NCBI GenBank assembly: GCA_030427425.1
Contig: JAUICQ010000001.1
Coordinates: 110,665 to 174,664 of the forward strand
Source: Fimbriimonadia bacterium
GTDB taxonomy: Bacteria > Armatimonadota > Fimbriimonadia > Fimbriimonadales > Fimbriimonadaceae
Direction of reading: 5' to 3'
Length of the DNA: 64,000 nt
The notes beneath the pieces are model-generated. The model was not told the origin of the DNA. It ran no database searches and worked only from the letters and a program-made list of their open reading frames with translations. Position 1 is the first letter of the stretch, and the number at the start of each line of letters is the position of its first letter. This document shows positions 7,148 through 16,322 of the stretch, in pieces. Both the position numbers and the translations under genes were made by a program.

Positions 7148-9757
7148 ATGAAACATATAAAGTATGCAAGAACATTCGAGGTTCTCTCAAAATTTCCTAA
7201 AAAGTTAGAGCCGTTAAAAAAATTAGCTTACAACCTTAGATGGTCTTGGCATCATCCTACTAAGCTTCTGTTTAAAAGCATTAACAAAGTGTTATGGACT
7301 GAGTTAAAACATAACCCGGTAGCTCTTATTAATTCGTTATCTGAAGAAAGTATAAAAAGACTATTGTCTGATGCTGGATTCATGAAGGAATTAAAGCATT
7401 GTGAAAATAGCTTAGATAATTATTTAAGCAGTTCTACATGGTTTCAAAAGAGTTATCCAGATGAACAGAGTTCCAAGATAGCTTATTTTTGTGCAGAATT
7501 TGGTATTAATGAATGTCTTCCTATCTATTCTGGAGGATTAGGGATTCTTGCAGGAGATCATCTTAAGGCCGCTAGTGATTTAGGCTTACCGCTGGTCGGC
7601 GTGGGATTACTGTATACAAGGGGTTATTTTAAACAATTCATCACTCCTGATGGTTGGCAACAGGAAAAATATCCCGAATATAATTATTTTAATATGCCAA
7701 TAAATTTGGTAAAAGACGAACATAATCAGCCTCTAAAAATTTCTGTTGATTTTCCTGATAGAAAAGTGTTCTGCCATATTTGGAAGGCAGAGGTCGGCAG
7801 AACTCCATTATATTTACTTGATAGTAATGTCTTAGAGAACGATCATTTTGATAAGAGTATTACCGATACTCTATATGGTGGAAATGAGGATATGAGAATC
7901 CGCCAAGAGATAATTCTTGGTATAGGTGGTATGAAGGCGCTAGAAGCTCTAGGTATTACGCCAACAGTCTGCCACATGAACGAGGGCCATGCTGCATTTT
8001 TAAGTTTAGAGAGAACAAGGCAGTTGATGGAGAAGAACGGGTTAGATTACGATGAGGCCAAGAATTTGGTATCATCCGGTAATGTATTTACTACTCATAC
8101 TCCAGTGCCTGCCGGATTCGATCTTTTCCATAACAGCTTAATTGATAAGTACCTGACAAATGCGATAAATGCGATTAATCTGCCAGTAAACAGATTTTTA
8201 TCGGAAGGGGTGTTTAATGAATACTCTAGTGATGGATTATTTAATATGGCGCTCTATGCAATGTCTAACACAAATACAATCAATGGGGTGTCCAAGTTAC
8301 ATGCTAAGGTTTCTCAGGGTATGTTTCATGAAAAATGGCCGAACTTATCCATTTCTGAAGTGCCTATACAGCCTGTTACTAATGGAATTCATGTAGAGAC
8401 ATGGATCAGTAATAGAATGAGCAGGTTATTCGACAGATATCTTGGTAGCGATTGGAGAAATTCTGTTGAATGCAAAGGTGTATGGGAAAAAGTAGATGCT
8501 ATACCTGATAAAGAGATTTGGAATATAAGAGAAAACCAGCGGGCCGATCTTGTTAGGTTTGCTAGGAAACGAGCTGCTAAGCAGCATTATCAGAAGAGTA
8601 CGTGTCAGAAAGGAGCCATATTAGATCCTAGAATACTTACCATCGGCTTTGCTAGACGATTCGCTACCTATAAGCGTGCAACCTTACTATTTTCAGATAT
8701 TGAAAGATTAAAGAATATATTGCACCATGCGGAACACCCTGTTCAGATTATATTTGCAGGGAAGAGTCATCCTAGAGATGATGGTGGCAAAAAGTACATT
8801 CAGGATATCATTAATTATATTCAGAAAGAAGAAGGTGTACAGCGAATTCTTTTCTTGGAAGATTATGATATGGATGTAGCTACTAAGTTAGTGCAAGGTG
8901 TAGATGTTTGGCTGAATAACCCTCGTCGACCATTAGAGGCTAGTGGAACAAGTGGAATGAAAGTGCTGGCCAATGGCGGTTTAAATTGCAGTATCTTAGA
9001 TGGCTGGTGGGCGGAAGGATATCATCCAGATTGTGGTTGGGCGATTGGTGATGGTGAGGAGTATAATGATCCTGGCTATCAAGATTGGATAGATAGCAAT
9101 TCGCTTTATGACATTATCGAAAAAGAGATTGTTCCAAAGTTCTATCATAGAAATACAGACGGTATTCCAGAAAATTGGATAAAAATGGTGAAGGAGAGTA
9201 TTAAAAAGCTTACTCCTGAATTTTCCACTAGGCGGATGGTGCAGAATTATACTGACGAGCATTATATGTTAGCTGCAAAAGCTTACAACTATTTAACCAG
9301 AGATAGCGGTGCCCTTCATGAGTATTTAGACTGGAAGAATCATGTGATGCATCATTGGCATGAAGTTAAGATTCAAAACGTTAGAGAATTATCAGGATCG
9401 GAGCTGCAGCAGGGTGAATCGTTTGAAATTCAGGCAGAAATAGAATTAGGAAATATTAATTTGAATGACGTCTGTGTAGAAACTCTAGTCGGAACAGTTG
9501 GTAGCAGTGGAGATTTAAATAATCCTAAAGTAGTGCGTTTAAACTGTATCGAAAATATAGAAGGGAATAAGCATCTATTTGAAGGTAAGATTGCATGCGA
9601 GAAGGGCGGTTCTTGGGGTTATGTTTTAAGAGTTGTCCCGGATAACGAGTACATTAATACTAGAATGCATCTTAACTTGATGCACTGGGAAGAGGATGCT
9701 TTTAGTGATAGCATGGAGAATAGTTACTGGGTTAAGAAAGAGCAGATCGCATCTTGA
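7148..9757 (+). CDS. glgP: Alpha-glucan (glycogen) phosphorylase, GT35
   Basis: PLP enzyme that releases glucose-1-phosphate from alpha-1,4-glucan. The N-terminal DUF3417-type region (residues 10-115, NLRWSWHHP) marks the long-chain bacterial/archaeal subgroup rather than the E. coli GlgP type. The catalytic part has CAEFGINECLPIYSGGLGIL, HMNEGHAAF, THTPVPAGFDLF and RRPLEASGTSGMK, where Lys605 should bind PLP. Length 869 is normal for this subgroup (about 850). The C-terminal ~100 residues form a beta-rich extension typical of it. It stands alone on the plus strand after the ABC lipoprotein, with 55 bp between them. With the aldolase and PDH genes of this window it fits storage-glucan catabolism. 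Confidence 0.95.
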   Translation: MKHIKYARTFEVLSKFPKKLEPLKKLAYNLRWSWHHPTKLLFKSINKVLWTELKHNPVALINSLSEESIKRLLSDAGFMKELKHCENSLDNYLSSSTWFQKSYPDEQSSKIAYFCAEFGINECLPIYSGGLGILAGDHLKAASDLGLPLVGVGLLYTRGYFKQFITPDGWQQEKYPEYNYFNMPINLVKDEHNQPLKISVDFPDRKVFCHIWKAEVGRTPLYLLDSNVLENDHFDKSITDTLYGGNEDMRIRQEIILGIGGMKALEALGITPTVCHMNEGHAAFLSLERTRQLMEKNGLDYDEAKNLVSSGNVFTTHTPVPAGFDLFHNSLIDKYLTNAINAINLPVNRFLSEGVFNEYSSDGLFNMALYAMSNTNTINGVSKLHAKVSQGMFHEKWPNLSISEVPIQPVTNGIHVETWISNRMSRLFDRYLGSDWRNSVECKGVWEKVDAIPDKEIWNIRENQRADLVRFARKRAAKQHYQKSTCQKGAILDPRILTIGFARRFATYKRATLLFSDIERLKNILHHAEHPVQIIFAGKSHPRDDGGKKYIQDIINYIQKEEGVQRILFLEDYDMDVATKLVQGVDVWLNNPRRPLEASGTSGMKVLANGGLNCSILDGWWAEGYHPDCGWAIGDGEEYNDPGYQDWIDSNSLYDIIEKEIVPKFYHRNTDGIPENWIKMVKESIKKLTPEFSTRRMVQNYTDEHYMLAAKAYNYLTRDSGALHEYLDWKNHVMHHWHEVKIQNVRELSGSELQQGESFEIQAEIELGNINLNDVCVETLVGTVGSSGDLNNPKVVRLNCIENIEGNKHLFEGKIACEKGGSWGYVLRVVPDNEYINTRMHLNLMHWEEDAFSDSMENSYWVKKEQIAS

Positions 9758-9833
9758 TATAGTCGGATGCGGTGTGTTCTAGATTCAGTATGTAATTAAG
9801 CAAAAGCTAATACCATTCTATAAAGTTAATCCA

Positions 9834-10031
9834 GTGCATTCTGTGAGTTTAGATTCGTTAGCTGATGCATATTATGACTTCTATCACTATCTAACAGAGA
9901 GTGTAAGTAAGTTAATGACTGGAATATTGTCCCCTCGAGATAAGCGATATAATAATTCAATCACATCGCAATTAGGAATCTATGAACGCAACATTGAATT
10001 AGCATTATCCAGGGTAAAAGAATCTGCATGA
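9834..10031 (+). CDS. Small hypothetical protein
   Basis: 65 codons from GTG 9834 (or GTG 9843). The product is polar and helical with aromatic residues (DAYYDFYHYLTESVSKLM), has no signal peptide or membrane segment, and matches no family I know. Codon use (AT-rich third positions) is like that of its neighbours. It lies 77 bp after glgP in the same direction and could be co-transcribed. No clear ribosome site is seen, so it may be a chance ORF. Confidence 0.35.
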   Translation: MHSVSLDSLADAYYDFYHYLTESVSKLMTGILSPRDKRYNNSITSQLGIYERNIELALSRVKESA

Positions 10032-10130
10032 TCTTTTTCTAGCTTGTAGCAGTTGATAGGTTTGCGCCGGAGGGCTGGGATTGAAGTATTAAATCTTTGA
10101 CACTAGTGATCTTCAGCTGCAGGTTGTTAG

Positions 10131-10181
10131 CGCCTGGAGCGGTTGTATAGAAGAAATTCTTTTTCTCAACAGCTCCAGGCG
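10131..10181. other. Strong inverted repeat upstream of hppA
   Basis: CGCCTGGAGC (10131-10140) is perfectly repeated inverted at 10172-10181 (GCTCCAGGCG). Four further pairs continue inside after one mismatch (GTTG 10142-10145 with CAAC 10167-10170). No T-run follows on either strand, so it is not a standard terminator. It could be a processed RNA 3' end, a Rho-linked structure or part of a leader RNA. The surrounding 10032-10366 stretch holds no gene that I can support. Confidence 0.6.
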
Positions 10182-10196
10182 TACAGTATATAAATC

Positions 10197-10241
10197 AATA
10201 CTACATGTTCGACTAATTGCTACTAGAAATCAGGTAGTATT
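10197..10241. other. Second inverted repeat in the hppA upstream region
   Basis: AATACTAC (10197-10204) pairs with GTAGTATT (10234-10241). It stands 15 bases after the stronger hairpin and about 125 bases before the hppA start. Together the two hairpins suggest a structured leader or an intergenic RNA, but I recognise no riboswitch class. Confidence 0.4.
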
Positions 10242-10366
10242 ATAGTGATTTAGCGTTGATCTGTTAGAAATAGCCTAGTTAATACAAAATACTACTGTAA
10301 ATTCCTTTTATCCATTGAATATCTGTTAAAATTAGGGTATTAATATACACTGTAATAGGTGTAAAA

Positions 10367-13300
10367 ATGTCTAAAAATAGGTCTTCAATTTCGAAGTTTA
10401 AAACATTATTAATAAAAGCCTCAGATAAGAGCTCTGTTCTTAAGAAGGGTTTTTATTCGGTATTAGTCTCTACATTCCTAGCAATAACATCTAGCGTACA
10501 AGCAGCTGGTGGCGGGAATGTTAATGTAGAGTTTTCTAGTAATGAGCAACTCTATCTTTATGTGTCGCTAGGATTTGGAATTCTTTCATTATTGTTAGGA
10601 TTTTACATATCATCCTCTGTTATGAAACAGAGCGCGGGTAGTGAAGAGATGCAGTCTGTTGCTGATGCAATTAAGGACGGCGCTTTAGCCTATCTAAGAA
10701 AGCAAGTTTCAGCAATGTCTATCTTGGTTGTCTTTATTGCAGCAGGACTATTTGGTCTGTATCAGGGGACACACGGAGCTGCCACTGCATCGTTGATTGC
10801 AGTTAGCTTTATTGGTGGTGTTATTGCATCATACTTTGCTGGTTACATAGGCATGTTGATGGCTGTTAATGGTAACGTAAGAACTGCAAATGCTGCGTTA
10901 ACAAGTTATAAGTTATCACTTGAGACAGCTTTTAGAAGTGGAGCTGTTGCCGGGCTAGCCACAATCGGTATGGGTATTATTGGTGCTTCCGTAATATTTC
11001 TTTTAGGCGGATCTGCATCGGTTAAAATGCTTGTTGGATTCGGATTTGGTGGATCGCTTGCTGCCTTATTTATGCGTGTTGGTGGTGGTATATACACCAA
11101 GGCTGCTGACGTTGGGGCCGATCTTGTTGGTAAAGTAGAAGCTGGAATCCCAGAAGATGATCCTAGAAATCCTGCTACCATTGCTGATAATGTAGGGGAT
11201 AACGTAGGCGACTGTGCTGGTATGGCTGCAGACGTGTTTGAATCTTACGTTGTTACTTTAGTGGCTGCAATCGTTCTAGGGGCTACTACTTCAGAGATAT
11301 TTGAGCAAGATGTTTGGATGAGATTAGTACTCTTTGCATTTATGGTAAAAGGTATTGGTATTCTTTCATCTATAGTAGGAATTCTTACATTTAAAGGAAG
11401 TGACGATTTAAATAGCGATCCGTTATCAGCTATTAGATTAGGATTTAAAAAAGCAGTTCTACTCTGTATTGCAGGTACAGGTGTTGCAGCTTGGTATATG
11501 TTTGATGGAGAAAAAGGTGGAGTTATATCTAGCAAGTTAGTACCTGTCGAAGCATTTCAGAAGAAAGATGCAATGTTAGTTGCTGAGGTTAAGCTAGAGC
11601 AAGCTAAGCACAAGAATGTTCACCCAGATAAAATTGTGGTGAATGATATTGTAAAGAATCCTAAATTAATTAAGAAACAGCTAACTACTGTAGAAAATAA
11701 AGATTATTTAGCAAGTTTATTGTCTATTAAGAATCCGGAAGAACTAGTTTTTCAAGATATGAAAAACTTTAAGAAGCTAGATTTAAATGAGAACAAGGAA
11801 GTAGCTGATAAATACTCTGTTAGCTCTAGATTTTTAGGGATAGATCCTGCCGATAAAAAGGTTAGTGAATTTATTAGTTTAGGTGAGGCTCTAAAAGCAG
11901 GAAATCTTAATTACTATAAACTTAGTATTAAAAAAGTAAATAAAAGCAAAGATGATCCTACAAAGAGATCCGTAGAGAAACCACGTGAACAGTCGGTTAT
12001 CATGTTTGATAAGTTAATTAATAAGATTATTGATGAGAAAAAGAAAGCTGATGATCTTATTATTGATGTTATTGAACATAAGCCAGTAGAGTTTTATCTT
12101 TCCAAAGATAATGCTATCGTTGCTGCCGTTAGCGGATTGAAAAGACACGATGCAAGGAAGTCTGTAGCCCCATTACAGTTATATGCAGCATCTGCAACTG
12201 ACTTAAATAAAGTATTTGCTGATGCTAATAAAGCTAAAGATTTTACAGCACTTAGATCTTTAGATAAGCACACTGTACAACCACAACTTACTGTTATTAA
12301 GCATAAGAGCGTGGACTGGTGGAGATTCTTCCTCTGTGTAGCATTTGGATTATTTATGGCCTTTGCTATAGAACTGTTAACCGATTACTATGTATCAACC
12401 AACAGGAAGCCCGTGCAAGAAGTAGCGGGTGTCTCTACTGCTGGTGCTGCACCAATGCTGATACAAGGGTTCTCGTACGCACTAGAATCCAGTGTATTCT
12501 CTGTATTTGCCATCGTACTCGCTCTTATAGCACCTATGGTAATATTCCCGCCATCGATGTTTGACGGATACATACTGAGCCTTTATGGCGTAGCATTGGT
12601 AGGTCTAGGATTACTAAGCACTACAGGTTATATCCTAGCTATGGATACTTTTGGCCCTATAGCCGATAACGCACAAGGGATATTTGAAATGTCTGGAGCA
12701 GGAAAAGATAATCCAAAAGCAGCTAGAGCTGTAGGATTATTAGATGCTGCTGGTAATACAACAAAAGCATTGACCAAAGGATTCGCTATTGCCACTGCAG
12801 TTGTAGCCGCTGTTGCTTTATTCCAAGCATATATACAGGATACTCACCTCGAAAATATAGGAATTAGAGCTAACATTCCAGAAATATTTATGGGAATACT
12901 ACTCGGTGGTGCTACTCCATACCTATTCTCTGCATTCTCTATAAGTGCTGTAGGAAGAGCAGCTTTCCATCTTATTGGAGAAGTGAGAAGACAGTTTAAG
13001 GCTGATCCTGGAATAATGGCTGGTACTAGCCGACCTGATTATGGTAGATGTGTAGAAATTGTAACCGCTGCTGCTCAAAAAGAGTTGATTGGTCCAGCGA
13101 TTCTTGCTATATGTATGCCTATAGTAGTAGGATTTGGTTTCTCTATTGGCAAAGATCCAGTAATTATCGGTGGTGAGAGATACAATCTAGTTGGAGCTGA
13201 AGCGCTTGGTGGGTTCTTAATAGGTGCCATAGTAAGCGGTCAGTTATTAGCGGTATTGTTAGCTAATTCTGGCGGTATGTGGGATAATGCTAAGAAATTA

Positions 13301-13594
13301 ATCGAAGACGGTCATCATGGTGGAAAGGGAAGTGATGCACATAAAGCTAGTGTTGTATGTGATACAGTAGGGGATCCGTTCAAGGATACGGCTGGTCCTG
13401 CGCTTAACCCATTAATTAAGGTTATGAACCTAGTTGCAGTACTACTTGCTCCTATTATTGTACAACCATTAAGTACTAGTGTTTTAGTGGGAGTAACTGG
13501 GGTGTCCGGTATATTCTTAATCGGGGCTATGGTCTATTCGAAGAAAGGATCTATGAGTGATCATTTCAAGTCTATGAGCAGTTCTGAAAATTAA
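10367..13594 (+). CDS. hppA: Membrane-bound H+-translocating pyrophosphatase with large insertion
   Basis: Integral membrane pump that couples PPi hydrolysis to proton export. The catalytic loop EDDPRNPATIADNVGDNVGD is at about 263-282 and the second substrate loop (DTVGDPFKDTAGPALNPLIK) near 1003-1022. GNTTKA at 796-801 carries Lys800 where K+-dependent enzymes have Ala, so it should be a K+-independent H+ pump. Two features are odd. Residues 1-47 look like a cleavable signal peptide ending SVQA-AGGG. Residues ~384-647 (~264 residues, Lys-rich, no membrane segment) are inserted between two transmembrane helices, making the protein 1075 residues instead of about 650-750. From the usual topology this loop should face outside the cytoplasm. 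The start ATG follows an AGGTG. Confidence 0.95.
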   Translation: MSKNRSSISKFKTLLIKASDKSSVLKKGFYSVLVSTFLAITSSVQAAGGGNVNVEFSSNEQLYLYVSLGFGILSLLLGFYISSSVMKQSAGSEEMQSVADAIKDGALAYLRKQVSAMSILVVFIAAGLFGLYQGTHGAATASLIAVSFIGGVIASYFAGYIGMLMAVNGNVRTANAALTSYKLSLETAFRSGAVAGLATIGMGIIGASVIFLLGGSASVKMLVGFGFGGSLAALFMRVGGGIYTKAADVGADLVGKVEAGIPEDDPRNPATIADNVGDNVGDCAGMAADVFESYVVTLVAAIVLGATTSEIFEQDVWMRLVLFAFMVKGIGILSSIVGILTFKGSDDLNSDPLSAIRLGFKKAVLLCIAGTGVAAWYMFDGEKGGVISSKLVPVEAFQKKDAMLVAEVKLEQAKHKNVHPDKIVVNDIVKNPKLIKKQLTTVENKDYLASLLSIKNPEELVFQDMKNFKKLDLNENKEVADKYSVSSRFLGIDPADKKVSEFISLGEALKAGNLNYYKLSIKKVNKSKDDPTKRSVEKPREQSVIMFDKLINKIIDEKKKADDLIIDVIEHKPVEFYLSKDNAIVAAVSGLKRHDARKSVAPLQLYAASATDLNKVFADANKAKDFTALRSLDKHTVQPQLTVIKHKSVDWWRFFLCVAFGLFMAFAIELLTDYYVSTNRKPVQEVAGVSTAGAAPMLIQGFSYALESSVFSVFAIVLALIAPMVIFPPSMFDGYILSLYGVALVGLGLLSTTGYILAMDTFGPIADNAQGIFEMSGAGKDNPKAARAVGLLDAAGNTTKALTKGFAIATAVVAAVALFQAYIQDTHLENIGIRANIPEIFMGILLGGATPYLFSAFSISAVGRAAFHLIGEVRRQFKADPGIMAGTSRPDYGRCVEIVTAAAQKELIGPAILAICMPIVVGFGFSIGKDPVIIGGERYNLVGAEALGGFLIGAIVSGQLLAVLLANSGGMWDNAKKLIEDGHHGGKGSDAHKASVVCDTVGDPFKDTAGPALNPLIKVMNLVAVLLAPIIVQPLSTSVLVGVTGVSGIFLIGAMVYSKKGSMSDHFKSMSSSEN

Positions 13595-13612
13595 TATACA
13601 GATCTTGTTATT

Positions 13613-13662
13613 TAAATAAAAATAGTGGGTGAGTAAATATACTCATCCACTATTTTTATTTA
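13613..13662. terminator. Bidirectional terminator between hppA and the acidic lipoprotein
   Basis: A near-perfect stem: AAAAATAGTGGGTGAGTA (13618-13635) pairs with 13640-13657 around an AATA loop, and A/T pairs extend the base on both sides. A-tract and T-tract flanks serve both converging genes. Confidence 0.9.
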
Positions 13663-13676
13663 TTTACTGTAAATAT

Positions 13677-14939
13677 TTATGCAGCGGCGTCAGTAGCTGT
13701 TTCTCCAAAGAGACCAACTGTTTCGTCTGAGTTTGCTTCAGCGCTTTCGTCAGTATCTAACGCCATTTTTGCTTTATATACATTAGAAAGTAAGGACATG
13801 AACTCATCTTTCTTGCTATCAAGTGTACTTAGGCTAGACTGAAATGCTTCTAATTTAGCTTTTTCTGCTTCAGATGCTTCACCGTTTGCCACTTTTGCTT
13901 CTAGTGCTTCTACGCTATTCACTTCTTCTGTAGGTGTGAATTCAGGTATATCATCACCTAAGCCTGATAAATCGAAATCTACTACCTCATCAGTATTTGC
14001 ACTATCATCTGCTTCATTATCATTAGTTTCATCATTTAGGCCTGTAAATTTGAAATCTTCTACTTCATCAGTATTGTCAGTAGCGCCATCAGTAGTTTCT
14101 GCAGTGACATCATCTAGTCCTGGTATATCGAAATTTACTACTTCATCAGAATTGTTAGCAGTATCATCGCCTAGTCCTGTTAATTCGAAATTTACTACTT
14201 CATCAGAATTGTCAGCAGTATCATCGCCTAGACTTGGTATATTGAATTCTACCACTTCATCAGAATTGTCAGCAGTATCATCACCTAGACTTGGTATATC
14301 GAAATCCATTACTTCTTCAGTGTTATCGCTATCACCACCAAAAGTTAGTTCCTCTAGAGCTGGAGAATCATCAGCAACGACTTCTTCTGTACCACTATCA
14401 CCGCTAACAGTGAATTCTTCCAGAGCACCTAAATCATCAGCTGTACCACTATCACCACCAAGTGTTAGTTCCTCTAGAGCTGGAGAATCATCAGCAGCGA
14501 CTTCTTCTTTAGTATCAGTAGCGCCACTGTTATCTGCAGAGTCTGCAGCATCTGTAGTAGTTTCTAAAACAACACTTAAATCTGATAAATTGTTATTGTC
14601 GAAATCTACTGTGTCTGAAGTGCCAGATGTTCCACTTGGATCAAAATTGATATCTTCACTGAAAACTACATCTCCCCCTGAAACTGCATCATCATTTGTT
14701 ACGACGGTAGCATCTGACGCTTCTTTTGAATCGAAGCTAATCTCTAATGGATCATCTTCTCCGCCGAAACTAATGTCCATGCTTGCATCATCGCCAAAAC
14801 CAAAGTCGTCAAGTCTTGTCACTTCAGCGACTTTAGATGTTCTATTATCTACTTTATTATCTGCTCCACCACAACCAACTAGTCCGGCGGTACTTAATGC
14901 TATCAATGGTAAACTAAATTTTTTTGCAACTTTTTTCAT
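13677..14939 (-). CDS. Acidic repeat lipoprotein
   Basis: 420 residues. The N-terminus is MKKVAKKFSLPLIALSTAGLVGC (lipobox LVGC, Cys23). The start ATG has AAGGAG eight bases upstream. The mature part is extremely acidic and low in complexity. Two repeat types are seen. One is a variant of SPALEELTLGGDSGTA (three times, about residues 150-215). The other, about 22 residues long, follows the pattern F.IPSLGDDTADNSDEVV (at least five times, about 215-335). A helical C-terminal segment follows (EALEAKVANGEASEAEKAKL, then SLLSNVYKAKMALD). Such proteins may be intrinsically disordered, bind divalent cations or act as spacers; no catalytic motif is seen. It converges on hppA, whose extracytoplasmic insertion is Lys-rich, so an electrostatic partnership is possible but unproven. 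Confidence 0.8.
   Translation of the reverse strand: MKKVAKKFSLPLIALSTAGLVGCGGADNKVDNRTSKVAEVTRLDDFGFGDDASMDISFGGEDDPLEISFDSKEASDATVVTNDDAVSGGDVVFSEDINFDPSGTSGTSDTVDFDNNNLSDLSVVLETTTDAADSADNSGATDTKEEVAADDSPALEELTLGGDSGTADDLGALEEFTVSGDSGTEEVVADDSPALEELTFGGDSDNTEEVMDFDIPSLGDDTADNSDEVVEFNIPSLGDDTADNSDEVVNFELTGLGDDTANNSDEVVNFDIPGLDDVTAETTDGATDNTDEVEDFKFTGLNDETNDNEADDSANTDEVVDFDLSGLGDDIPEFTPTEEVNSVEALEAKVANGEASEAEKAKLEAFQSSLSTLDSKKDEFMSLLSNVYKAKMALDTDESAEANSDETVGLFGETATDAAA
13939..14513 (-). repeat. Degenerate tandem repeats within the acidic lipoprotein gene
   Basis: Units of about 66 bp (22 codons) recur between about 13939 and 14310, with two adjacent units near 14160-14300 almost identical at the DNA level. 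A second, shorter repeat (about 45-75 bp) recurs from 14340 to 14513. Expansion or contraction would keep the reading frame. Confidence 0.75.
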
Positions 14940-15160
14940 TCCAATCTCCTTAACCTGTAAATCCCATAAACATGAGATGTAAATATATATGTTTAATATT
15001 TAATTAAATTATAGGAAGGAGTAGAAAAATATTAATGATAATATGTAACAAAATAACATATAATGCAAAAAAAGGCAAATATACTTAAATTTGGATAAAT
15101 TCTGTTTATTATAAGAATGTTGCATGAATTGTATTTGAATATTATTGTAATATATTAGGT

Positions 15161-16282
15161 ATGTATCAAAACGAGAATAAGGTTGGCACTATTTTAGTTG
15201 CTATGTCTGGTGGTGTAGATAGTAGTGTTGTTGCAGCGATTCTTAAAAAGAGGGGTTACGATGTAATTGGCATAACTATGCAGATATGGCAAGAGAGTCA
15301 GGTGGAGGCAAGAAAGAATGGTTGCTGTTCATTAGGGGCTGTTGAGGATGCTAGGAGAGTTGCTAGAAAGCTAGATATACCTCATTATGTGATAAATTAT
15401 AAGGATGAATTTAAGAAGACTGTTATCGATTATTTTATTGATGAATATTCTGCTGGCCGCACCCCTAATCCGTGCGTGCAGTGTAATAAGAAGGTGAAAT
15501 TTGAAAGTTTATTTACAAAAATGAAAGAATTAGGTTGTACTCACTTAGCCACTGGTCATTATGTGCGGAGTGTGTATGATGATGAGTCTTCCAGATATTT
15601 ATTAAAGCAGGCAGTATGTAAGAATAAGGATCAGAGTTACGTGCTCTATATGCTTTCTCAGGATATGTTATCTAAACTATTATTCCCGTTAGGAGATATG
15701 GACGGAAAACACTGCACCAGAGAGCTAGCTAGAGAATTTAATTTACCAGTTGCTAATAAGCCAGATTCTCAAGAAATTTGTTTTGTAAGTGAAGCTGGAG
15801 GGTATACAGAATTTCTCAGGAAGAACAGACCTGATTTATTTGATAACCGAGGCGAATTTGTAAATACAAGTGGGGAAGTAGTAGGGTCTCATGATGGAGT
15901 TGCCAACTTTACCGTTGGGCAGAGAAAAGGGATAGGGGTAACCCATCAAAAACCATTGTATGTAATTAGTCTGGAACCAAAAACGAATAAGGTAATCATT
16001 GGAGAAAAAGAGGAACTAGAAGAGACGATTGTTCCTATGAAGGATGTTCATCTAAATATTGATAAGGATTTGTTACCGATTGATGTTGTTGCGAAGATAC
16101 GATACAATATGGATCCTACTCCGGCTATATTATCCATTGAGGATGGTAAATATTACATTAAATTCGCAGATCCTGTGAAAGCTATTACTCCCGGTCAGAT
16201 GGCAGTTGCTTATATTAATGAGACTGTTATCGGGGGTGGAGTAATTTATAAAGATACGAATGATAAAGCATATCTTAACTAA
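15161..16282 (+). CDS. mnmA: tRNA-specific 2-thiouridylase MnmA
   Basis: Forms 2-thiouridine at wobble position 34 of Lys, Glu and Gln tRNAs, using ATP and sulfur relayed from a cysteine desulfurase. The PP-loop is AMSGGVDSS at 18-26. The catalytic cysteines are Cys108 (in NPCVQCN) and Cys207 (SQEICFV), matching the E. coli Cys102/Cys199 pair. ATGHYVR and DQSYVLYML are also present. The C-terminal ~100 residues form the beta-barrel domain. Length 373 is normal. The start ATG at 15161 has only a short AGG nearby. A cysteine desulfurase that could supply sulfur lies at 52040-53203. The 220 bp region upstream is shared with the divergent acidic lipoprotein. Confidence 0.97.
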   Translation: MYQNENKVGTILVAMSGGVDSSVVAAILKKRGYDVIGITMQIWQESQVEARKNGCCSLGAVEDARRVARKLDIPHYVINYKDEFKKTVIDYFIDEYSAGRTPNPCVQCNKKVKFESLFTKMKELGCTHLATGHYVRSVYDDESSRYLLKQAVCKNKDQSYVLYMLSQDMLSKLLFPLGDMDGKHCTRELAREFNLPVANKPDSQEICFVSEAGGYTEFLRKNRPDLFDNRGEFVNTSGEVVGSHDGVANFTVGQRKGIGVTHQKPLYVISLEPKTNKVIIGEKEELEETIVPMKDVHLNIDKDLLPIDVVAKIRYNMDPTPAILSIEDGKYYIKFADPVKAITPGQMAVAYINETVIGGGVIYKDTNDKAYLN

Positions 16283-16315
16283 TCTGAACCTAAAATTATA
16301 GATTCAGATTAGTTA
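16276..16315. terminator. Bidirectional hairpin between mnmA and the globin chemoreceptor
   Basis: TAACTAATCTGAA (16276-16288) pairs with TTCAGATTAGTTA (16303-16315), 13 perfect pairs. It begins inside the last codons of mnmA and precedes the stop of the opposing gene. There is no long T-run, so its strength is uncertain. Confidence 0.7.
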
Positions 16316-16322
16316 ATTATTA

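Noticed and set aside
12319-12564. Short Cys-rich ORF inside hppA, same strand
   Set aside because: Out-of-frame shadow of a well-conserved membrane region.
13936-14982. 348-codon plus-strand ORF rich in Ser/Thr/Val
   Set aside because: It is the antisense of the acidic repeat lipoprotein; the repeat lacks stops on both strands. The minus strand has a signal peptide, lipobox and AAGGAG.
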